DNA of 64,000 nucleotides from Bifidobacterium tissieri. Lineage in GTDB: Bacteria > Actinomycetota > Actinomycetes > Actinomycetales > Bifidobacteriaceae. Location: positions 124,001-188,000 of the forward strand of contig NZ_MWWV01000004.1 in the NCBI RefSeq assembly GCF_002259645.1, read 5' to 3'. The translations under genes and the position numbers were made by a program. Within the stretch, counting starts at the first letter, position 1. Each line of letters begins with the position of its first letter. This document shows, one piece after another, positions 57,584 through 64,000 of the stretch. The notes under the pieces were generated by a model. That model was not told the DNA's origin. It searched no databases and saw only the letters and a program-made list of their open reading frames with translations.

Positions 57584-58330
57584 ATGTCAACAATGGGTGG
57601 AATGCGCACAGGTTCTCTCACTTCCATTCATCACGTCACGACCACCCATACCATCGTCGCCGAAACGGACGGCGGCGGTGCCCCCACTCCCGTCGACGGC
57701 ATGAGGCTGATCGTCATGGACGTCGACTCCACACTGATCAACGAAGAGGTCATCGACATGCTTGGCGAGGAGGCCGGCGTCGGCGAACAGGTGGCCACCA
57801 TCACCGAACGTGCGATGCGCGGTGAGCTCGACTTCCGCCAGGCGCTCGCCGAACGTGTGGGACTGCTGGCTGGCATGGACGCCTCGATACTCGACCGCGT
57901 CTATCACCGCACCAGTTTCACGCCGGGCGCGCTGGATCTGGTGCGCACCGCCCATGAACGCGGCTGGAAGGTGGGCGTGGTCTCGGGCGGATTCCATGAG
58001 TTGGCTGACCGTCTGGTGGCCGACGCCGGGATCGATCACTGTCTGGCGAACACGCTTGAGGTGGCGGACGGTAAGCTCACCGGACGCCTGATCGGCGATC
58101 CCGTGACCAAGGAGACGAAGCTCGAGGCACTCCGCCGCTGGGCCGGTGAATACGGCATCGGCATGGACCACACCGTGGCGATCGGCGACGGCGCCAACGA
58201 CATCCCCATGATTCAGGCGGCCGGTGTGGGCATCGCCTTCTGCGCCAAGCCCAAGACCCGTGCCGCGGCACCGTATGCGATCGACGAGCGCGATCTCATG
58301 CAAGTGTTCGCCATCATCGATCAGAACTGA
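57584..58330 (+). CDS. serB: phosphoserine phosphatase
   Basis: Performs the last step of serine synthesis, hydrolysing phosphoserine. It is a HAD-superfamily enzyme of about 248 residues. Motif I is MDVDSTLINEEVIDML, with the nucleophile and acid Asp pair. EVATIT-type cap residues follow (EQVATITERAMRGELDFRQALAERV), then motif II VVSGGFHELAD, KETKLEALRRW with the motif III Lys, and motif IV IGDGANDIPMIQAAGVGIAFCAKP. There is no ACT domain. Starts at 57584, 57593 or 57602 are all possible; none has a good ribosome site. Confidence 0.93.
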   Translation: MSTMGGMRTGSLTSIHHVTTTHTIVAETDGGGAPTPVDGMRLIVMDVDSTLINEEVIDMLGEEAGVGEQVATITERAMRGELDFRQALAERVGLLAGMDASILDRVYHRTSFTPGALDLVRTAHERGWKVGVVSGGFHELADRLVADAGIDHCLANTLEVADGKLTGRLIGDPVTKETKLEALRRWAGEYGIGMDHTVAIGDGANDIPMIQAAGVGIAFCAKPKTRAAAPYAIDERDLMQVFAIIDQN

Positions 58331-58399
58331 GACCCCTCCCACGTCACATCGCAGCGTCGGCCCGGCTCTCTTGTCGTCCTACAGAGTTAGCGTGTCGAA

Positions 58400-59821
58400 G
58401 TGGACAACGATAGACGATCCGTGTGGCGTGGGTTCTCATCCGGGTTCTCATCGCAAAACAAGACTCCGTCCGTGCGCAGGGCATTGACCGAACGCCTGCT
58501 CTCGCATCCTGGACGATTGTCCCTCGCATACTTTCTTGTGCTGATCACCGTCGGCACGGTATTGCTCATTCTTCCTGCGACGTCACGGAACGGGCAGTTC
58601 ACCGATTTCAACACCGCGTTCTTCACCACAGTATCGGCGTTGTCCACCTGCGGCATCGTCATCGTGGATACGGCCGCGTACTGGAATCTGTTCGGACAGG
58701 CCGTGATCCTGCTCTGCATCCAGTTCGGTGGTCTTGGCGTCATGACGTTCGCATCGCTGATCACCATGACGATCAGCCGTCGCATCCGCGTCACCCAGCA
58801 GCTGCTTGCCGCCGACGAACTTGGCGCATCGAAACTCAGCGAGGTGCGATCGGTGATCACCGTGGTGCTGGTCTGCACGTTCAGCGTGGAGATCATCGCC
58901 TTCAGCATGCTGTTTCCCGCCCTGCTGCGACTGAACAACGGGCAGCTGTCGCAATCCTTGTGGGAGGCGCTGTTCTTTGCCGTGGCGTCGTACAACAACG
59001 CCGGCTTCACTCCAGACACCGCCGGCCTGTATATCAACAGCTGGTCGGTCGGTCTGCCGATCCTGCTCAGCGCATTCGTCGGCACCCTCGGTTTCCCGGT
59101 GATCCTCAACGTCTTCCAGTGCGCGCATAAGCGACTCAGCCCCAAACGATGGAACCTGCACACCAAGCTGACGGTGGTGACCACGCTGTCGATCGTCACC
59201 ACGTCGCTGCTGTGGTTCCTCGCCGTGGAGTGGAACAATCGGGTCCTGTTCCAGGACGCCGACCTGTCATCGAAGCTCTGGCATGCGCTGGTGGCGGCCG
59301 TCATGCCGCGCTCGGCCGGATTCGACATCTCATGGATGCCGCATGTGAGCGAGCAGACGAAACTGTTCATGTCATGGATCATGTTCGTGGGCGGCGGCTC
59401 GGCATCCACCGCCGGAGGCATTCGCGTCACCACGTTCGCCGTGCTGATCCTGGTCTGCCGTGCCGCGTTCCTGCGACGCAAGGACGATTCGGTGTTCGGC
59501 AAGCGACTGCACACACAGACCGTGATCATGTCCGTTGCCATCACGGCCACCTGCAGTGTGCTGATCTATGTGGCATCGCTGATCCTGGTCGCCATCACCG
59601 ACCGTTCGCTCACCGACATCGTGTTCGAATGCTGTTCAGCGTTCGGTCTGGGCGGGTATACGCTGGGCGTGGCTGACCCGCATAATCCCGGCACCCTGTA
59701 TGTGCTGGCGGCGCTGATGATCATCGGTCGACTCGGCCCGATGACGGTGGCGTACGCCATCTCCAAGCCGCAACCCCCGCAGGCGGTACGGTATCCGGCT
59801 GAAAGTATCATTGTCGGTTAG
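58400..59821 (+). CDS. trkH: potassium uptake channel subunit, TrkH/KtrB family
   Basis: A 473-residue membrane protein with four M-P-M repeats. The selectivity-filter regions are ALSTCGIVIVDTA, ASYNNAGFTPD, VMPRSAGFD and CCSAFGLGGYTLGV. A basic N-terminus precedes the first helix. GTG 58400 follows a TAGCGT box by 6 nt, so a leaderless message is possible. The downstream gene encodes the TrkA regulatory ring, as usual. The sodium or proton coupling of this Ktr/Trk type cannot be told from the sequence. Confidence 0.94.
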   Translation: MDNDRRSVWRGFSSGFSSQNKTPSVRRALTERLLSHPGRLSLAYFLVLITVGTVLLILPATSRNGQFTDFNTAFFTTVSALSTCGIVIVDTAAYWNLFGQAVILLCIQFGGLGVMTFASLITMTISRRIRVTQQLLAADELGASKLSEVRSVITVVLVCTFSVEIIAFSMLFPALLRLNNGQLSQSLWEALFFAVASYNNAGFTPDTAGLYINSWSVGLPILLSAFVGTLGFPVILNVFQCAHKRLSPKRWNLHTKLTVVTTLSIVTTSLLWFLAVEWNNRVLFQDADLSSKLWHALVAAVMPRSAGFDISWMPHVSEQTKLFMSWIMFVGGGSASTAGGIRVTTFAVLILVCRAAFLRRKDDSVFGKRLHTQTVIMSVAITATCSVLIYVASLILVAITDRSLTDIVFECCSAFGLGGYTLGVADPHNPGTLYVLAALMIIGRLGPMTVAYAISKPQPPQAVRYPAESIIVG

Positions 59822-59897
59822 TTTTCGATAGGTGGTGACGATGATTCCCGCATTGCAGCAACTGTTCGCGCACGGAACTACGAAAGGGAAGGAACAG

Positions 59898-60560
59898 ATG
59901 GGCGCCATGCACGGCGAAAGCCGGTCGATTCTGGTGGTTGGTCTGGGCAGATTCGGCACGGCGGCGGCCCGTACGCTGGGCGAGCTCGGCGAGGACGTGC
60001 TCGCCGTGGACAAGGACCCGATGATCGTGGCCCGTTGGTCGGGCAACGTTCCGGTGATGGAAGCCGATCTGACCGATCCGCTGGCTGTCGAGCAGATCAA
60101 CGCCTCGCATTTCGACGCCGCGCTCGTGGCCATCGGCGACAGCGTCGAGGCGTCGATTCTCGCCACCGGCAATCTGCTCGACGCCGGCATTCCCGACGTG
60201 TGGGCCAAGTCGGTGTCGCATCAGCACACCCGCATCCTGCAGCGCATCGGCGCCAGTCATGTGTTCCGTCCGGAGACGGATGGCGGCAAACGTGTGGGGC
60301 ACCTGTTGGCCAGTCGATTCCTCGACTACATCGAGATCGAGGGACCGTACTCGGTGGTGAAGGTGCTCACCCCCTCCTCCGTGTGCGGGCAGAGCATCGC
60401 GAACGCGCAGATCCGCGAACGGTTCGGCGTCAGCGTGATCGGCGTGAAGAATCCGGGCGAGGAGTTCCAGTACGGTTCCACCGACATCGTGATCCGTCAC
60501 AACGCCGAGCTGATCATTCTCGGCGCGCAGAAGCAGATCGACCGGTTCATCGAAAGCTGA
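59898..60560 (+). CDS. trkA: potassium channel regulatory subunit, TrkA/KtrA family
   Basis: 220 residues: an RCK N-domain Rossmann fold with ILVVGLGRFGTAAARTLGELGEDVLAVDKDP, which binds nucleotides (GxGxxG), and an RCK C-domain (VKVLTPSSVCGQSIANAQIRERFGVSVIGVKNPGEEFQYG). It forms a ring under the TrkH dimer and gates it. ATG 59898 has AAGGAA 4 nt upstream and is preferred over starts at 59832 and 59841. It lies 76 bp after trkH. Confidence 0.94.
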   Translation: MGAMHGESRSILVVGLGRFGTAAARTLGELGEDVLAVDKDPMIVARWSGNVPVMEADLTDPLAVEQINASHFDAALVAIGDSVEASILATGNLLDAGIPDVWAKSVSHQHTRILQRIGASHVFRPETDGGKRVGHLLASRFLDYIEIEGPYSVVKVLTPSSVCGQSIANAQIRERFGVSVIGVKNPGEEFQYGSTDIVIRHNAELIILGAQKQIDRFIES

Positions 60561-60594
60561 ACAGCTGATCCGTAGACGCCGAACCGTGTCCGTC

Positions 60595-62124
60595 TCAGCG
60601 TCTGCGAATCAGACTGATGAACATCTGATCGGTGCCGTGAAGATGCTCGAACAGCTGCACGTCGCCGGGGACGGCCGGCAGCGGCAGCGCGGGATTCACC
60701 GCTCGTAGCACCGCGACGGCATCCAACCGTTCGGCGTCCTTGCGCTCGGCGAGCACGGCGTCCACGATCCGTCGGGTCTCGTCAAGCGCCGGCGAGCAGG
60801 TCACATAGGCCACCACTCCCCCGGAACGCGTGGCGTCAAGCGCCGAATTCAGCAGCGCACGCTGGATCGGTGCCAGTTCGACGATGTCCTCCGGTTTCTT
60901 GCGCCAACGGGCCTCGGGCCTGCGCCGCAACGATCCCAGACCGGAACAGGGGGCATCCACCAGCACGCGGTCGAAGGCATCTGGATGATCCGCTCCGATT
61001 TCACGACCGTCGCGCTCCCACACATCGCCGATCGTGCCGTCAGGCAGAGCCCGGACGTTGTCGCGCACCAGTTTGGCACGATGAGCGCTTGGCTCGTTGG
61101 CGTTGAGCACGGCATGGCGTTGGGCGGCCAATGCGCCCAGCAGTGCGGTCTTGCCACCCGGACCGGCACACATGTCAAGCCATGTGTGGTCTCGGTCTGT
61201 ACGGGCCTCGGAATCTTCTCCGCCTTCAAGAGGCGCATAGGCGAGCGCCAGCGCCGCCAGTTGGCTGCCCTCATCCTCCACACCGGCCAGTCCGGCACGC
61301 ACGTAGGCGAGTCGTTCCGGATTTACGCCGTGCACACGCAACGCGTACGGGCTCCACCGTCCCGGTTCGTGTTCGGCGTTCTCGGGCAGCTGCGCGATGA
61401 GTTCGTCGCGGGACACCAGACCGGGGCGCGCCACCAGGGTGACATCGGGTGCGGCGTTGTCCGCGGCGAGCATGGCGGCGATGGGATCCGTCGTTGCATC
61501 GTGTTGCGGTTCGTAGCCGGCGACGTTCCAAGCGTTCGTCAGTTCCTCGACGATCCACGCAGGGTGGGAGTACCGTACGGCGAGGCGTTCCGCGGGCCGA
61601 CTCTTATCGATGCGCGAAACCGCGATCGATTCCCACTCCTGACGATTGCGCGCCACGATCTTGTGCATGACCGCGTTGACGAATCCGGCGCTGCGTGCCC
61701 CCGCCTTCGACCGGGCCAGATCGACGCTTTTCGAGACGGCCGCATGATCGGGGACGTTCATGAACAATGCCTGGAACGCGCCGATGCGCAGTACATCGAG
61801 CACAGCGGCATCGATGTCATCCGTACGTCGTTTGGCGGCGGATGCGATCACCGCGTCGATCATGCCTCGCCATCGCTGCGTGCCGTAGACCAGTTCGGTG
61901 GCGAAGGCCCTGCCGCGCGCATCCATACCCGATGCGGCCAGAGCACGTGGCAGCAGCAGATTCACGAAACTGTCGGACGCACTGACCCGCGACATGACGT
62001 CATAGGCCACGGTTCGTGGATCGGCCGGCGGCTTGTTCGCCGGGCGACGCCGCCCGCTCCCGTTGGTCGGACGTCCCGGTCTGCGGGAATCGCGTTTGCC
62101 GGATCGCGAGACGTATTCAGGCAC
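60595..62124 (-). CDS. rsmB: 16S rRNA cytosine-C5 methyltransferase RsmB
   Basis: About 509 residues. An N-terminal NusB-like RNA-binding domain ([41 protein letters not shown]) precedes a SAM-dependent methyltransferase. The latter has [17 protein letters not shown] (SAM site), [21 protein letters not shown] (motif IV Cys) and YVTCSP (motif VI Cys nucleophile). The start GTG 62124 overlaps the fmt stop by 8 bp and follows GGAGGCG. The first 30 residues are basic and Pro/Arg-rich. The fmt-rsmB order is the same as in many bacteria. Confidence 0.94.
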   Translation of the reverse strand: MPEYVSRSGKRDSRRPGRPTNGSGRRRPANKPPADPRTVAYDVMSRVSASDSFVNLLLPRALAASGMDARGRAFATELVYGTQRWRGMIDAVIASAAKRRTDDIDAAVLDVLRIGAFQALFMNVPDHAAVSKSVDLARSKAGARSAGFVNAVMHKIVARNRQEWESIAVSRIDKSRPAERLAVRYSHPAWIVEELTNAWNVAGYEPQHDATTDPIAAMLAADNAAPDVTLVARPGLVSRDELIAQLPENAEHEPGRWSPYALRVHGVNPERLAYVRAGLAGVEDEGSQLAALALAYAPLEGGEDSEARTDRDHTWLDMCAGPGGKTALLGALAAQRHAVLNANEPSAHRAKLVRDNVRALPDGTIGDVWERDGREIGADHPDAFDRVLVDAPCSGLGSLRRRPEARWRKKPEDIVELAPIQRALLNSALDATRSGGVVAYVTCSPALDETRRIVDAVLAERKDAERLDAVAVLRAVNPALPLPAVPGDVQLFEHLHGTDQMFISLIRRR

Positions 62125-63079
62125 AGCGCGCCTCCGAACCAAGTCGGGCGCCACGGGCCCAGTCGGCCGCTTGCATGGCCTTCTTGCCTTGAGCCTTGAC
62201 CTCGAGCAGTTCCAGCGGCGTGGTACCGGTGCCGACCCATACGTTGCGCTTGCCGGCCTTGAGTTCGCCGGGAGCAAGATCCGCGGGAACGTTGGGCGCG
62301 TCGCCGGCCGGCGCGGCGGCGAGGATATGCAGCGTCGACGGTTCCGCATCGGTCGCCGCGTCCGCCGTGAACAGGCACCAGGCACCCGGATCGGGCGTAC
62401 AGGCACGGATCTGCCGGTCGATGGTCTCCACCGGGGCGTCGAAGGTCACATGGGCGTCGTCGGTGCGGATCTTGTCGGCGACGGTCACGCCGTCCGCAGC
62501 CTGTTCAATGGGCCGGGCGGTGCCATCGGCGACGGAACGCATGGCCTCCACCAGCAGCGGAGCCCCACTGACCGCCATACGGCTCAGCAGTTCACCGGAT
62601 GTTTCACGATCGCCGATATCGGTATGGTTCTGCAGTAGGATCGGGCCTTCATCCATGCCGAGCGTGATACGGAACACGGTGGCGCCGGTGCTCGGCTGGC
62701 CGGACCAGACGGCCCGCTGTGCGGGAGCGGCGCCACGCCACTGCGGCAGCAGCGAGAAATGCAGGTTGTACCAGCCCTTGGGCAATGCGTCGAGAACGTT
62801 CTGCGGCAGAATGCGACCGTAGGCCACCACGGCGGCGGCCTCGACGTTCAACGCGGCGAGCTCGTCCACGAATCCCTCGTCGCGCGGATTGCCGTCGATC
62901 ACCGGAATGCCAAGCTCCTGCGCCGCCACCTTGACGGGACTGGGCGTCAGTCGCCGGCCACGGCCACGCGGGGCGTCGGGACGGGTGAGCACGCACGCCA
63001 CCTCGATGCCGTCGGCGTCCGCAAGTGCCTTCAACGACGGCACGGCAACTTCGGGAGTGCCACAGAACAGAATCCTCAA
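62117..63079 (-). CDS. fmt: methionyl-tRNA formyltransferase
   Basis: Formylates initiator Met-tRNA with 10-formyl-tetrahydrofolate. 320 residues: [18 protein letters not shown] at the N-terminus, [18 protein letters not shown], the catalytic [21 protein letters not shown] (Asn and His), and [10 protein letters not shown] with the catalytic Asp. A C-terminal OB domain with [26 protein letters not shown] follows. The start is TTG 63079 after AAAGGA. An ATG-TAT-TGA minimal frame lies in the gap and overlaps the TTG. Confidence 0.96.
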   Translation of the reverse strand: MRILFCGTPEVAVPSLKALADADGIEVACVLTRPDAPRGRGRRLTPSPVKVAAQELGIPVIDGNPRDEGFVDELAALNVEAAAVVAYGRILPQNVLDALPKGWYNLHFSLLPQWRGAAPAQRAVWSGQPSTGATVFRITLGMDEGPILLQNHTDIGDRETSGELLSRMAVSGAPLLVEAMRSVADGTARPIEQAADGVTVADKIRTDDAHVTFDAPVETIDRQIRACTPDPGAWCLFTADAATDAEPSTLHILAAAPAGDAPNVPADLAPGELKAGKRNVWVGTGTTPLELLEVKAQGKKAMQAADWARGARLGSEARCA

Positions 63080-63199
63080 TACATTGGTCCTTTCGTTATT
63101 TCGTTATTGTCGTCATTCTCATTATTCAGTTGGGTAGGGTAATGCGTTGGGCAGGCTCACGTCATGTGGACTCACATCAGATTGCGTGAGCCCGGCCCG

Positions 63200-63904
63200 T
63201 CACTGCACCGGGGGAATGTTCACACCGTTCTCGATGAGCAGTTCGCGCAGCTTGCAAGGATCGGAGAACCGCACGCCTCGGATGCCGGCCTCGTTGGCCC
63301 CCACGATGTTCATGGCCTTGTCATCGATGAACACGCTGCCTTCGGCGGTGATACCGAACTCCTCCAACGCCTTCTCGTAGATGTCGCGATGAGGCTTGCG
63401 CATCTTCACGAATCCGGAGACGACCTTGCCGTCGAGCGCGCGAATGATGTCGCACTGCTCCTCGGCCACATGGAACAGGCTCGCCTCCCAGTTCGACAGA
63501 CCCCATACGCCCAATCCGGCGGCCTTGAGATCATTGACCAGCACACGGGCACCCGGCACGACGCCGGTGAGCGAGTCGCGGAAGTTGTTGACGTAGTAGC
63601 GCAGAATATCGGCCCACTTGTCGCCATGCGTGGAGCGCATCCAATCGATCGCCGTCTCCGGGGATTCACCGCCGTCCATCATGTCATTCGCATCGTAGAA
63701 GCCGGATACGTCGTTATCGAGAAACTCGTCGATGGTCCGCTGACTGTAGCGGGGCAGCAGCACCGCTTCCGGATGCCAATAGATCAGTACATTGCCGAAG
63801 TCGAAGATCACGTTTTCGATCGGCTTGCCCATCGCGCCGGCGGCGTTGCCATCCCCCACCAGCACATCATATTCCATTTGCGGTTCTCCAGGCCAACCCT
63901 TCAT
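63200..63904 (-). CDS. HAD family hydrolase
   Basis: 234 residues. Motif I is VIFDFGNVLIYW (Asp nucleophile), motif II is WGLSNWEASLF, a Lys lies in VKMRKPHRDIYEKAL, and motif IV is VFIDDKAMNIVGANEAG. The FDFGNVL form and the length match the YihX/alpha-D-glucose-1-phosphatase-like subgroup of HAD phosphatases; the substrate is unknown. AGGAG lies 6 nt before ATG 63904. It is upstream of fmt on the same strand with a 120-bp gap. The last 96 bp of the window after its start hold nothing I can identify. Confidence 0.88.
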   Translation of the reverse strand: MKGWPGEPQMEYDVLVGDGNAAGAMGKPIENVIFDFGNVLIYWHPEAVLLPRYSQRTIDEFLDNDVSGFYDANDMMDGGESPETAIDWMRSTHGDKWADILRYYVNNFRDSLTGVVPGARVLVNDLKAAGLGVWGLSNWEASLFHVAEEQCDIIRALDGKVVSGFVKMRKPHRDIYEKALEEFGITAEGSVFIDDKAMNIVGANEAGIRGVRFSDPCKLRELLIENGVNIPPVQ

Positions 63905-64000
63905 GACGACTCCTTGTCCCGTGTCATAGTTCCATAGATCATGTCGGATGTGATTGCCTCAACCATCGAAACACGCCGCACGGACGACGACACGGTCCAC

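Noticed and set aside
60574..60603. Terminator between trkA and rsmB from AGACGC/GCGTCT
   Set aside because: Only a 6-bp stem with an 18-nt loop, overlapping the rsmB coding end.

Overview
The window looks like one contiguous piece of a Bifidobacterium chromosome. The supporting signs are high-GC actinobacterial coding, a complete pupylation cluster (arc, dop, pup, pafA) with no 20S proteasome genes beside it, ClpC, a 93-residue HU, a long NAD+-dependent LigA, CIRCE-controlled groEL beside cspA, a GH36 alpha-galactosidase and a ROK regulator, and a fused ECF vitamin transporter. I see no rRNA, tRNA, CRISPR array, transposase or phage gene. The species cannot be fixed from the sequence alone.

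Layout. 1-2.4 kb: the end of a GH36 alpha-galactosidase gene, convergent with a ROK regulator gene interrupted by an in-frame TGA. 2.5-11.4 kb: ligA, a 1200-residue TPR-like protein of unknown role, and a divergent multi-membrane protein. 11.4-11.7 kb: three related hairpin repeats. 11.7-17.3 kb, minus strand: polyphosphate glucokinase, an MFS sugar permease, a triosephosphate isomerase with a 210-residue extra domain, a histidine phosphatase and class II fructose-bisphosphate aldolase. Together these resemble a small lower-glycolysis module. 17.7-19.9 kb: a marR-MFS efflux operon with a likely operator. 20.1-22.4 kb: an aminotransferase and a GlfT-like glycosyltransferase. 22.5-25.7 kb: FMN riboswitch, RibU, and an A-A-T fused ECF module.

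25.9-39.4 kb: clpC, tandem-domain uspA, csp-DUF3027, a TPM protein with a PhoP-type two-component system, a WXG100 protein, groEL, cspA, a LytR_C protein and ung. 39.4-44.7 kb: a tightly overlapping MoxR-DUF58-VWA operon. 45.0-46.8 kb: a second WXG-like protein overlapping a lipase-like gene. Both the first WXG100 protein and the lipase carry YxxxD/E motifs, which suggests type VII secretion. 46.9-51.4 kb: purB, a pseudokinase/LPG-synthase-type membrane protein, and hup. 51.5-57.5 kb, minus strand: arc-dop-(IMPase-like)-pup-pafA. 57.6-64 kb: serB, trkH-trkA, fmt-rsmB and a HAD hydrolase.

The main points to follow up are the proteasome-less pupylation cluster with an odd phosphatase inside it, the WXG/lipase pair, the TPI fusion, and the hairpin repeat family at 11.4 kb. 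Several genes also have a TANNNT box exactly 7 nt before the start codon, which suggests leaderless transcripts.
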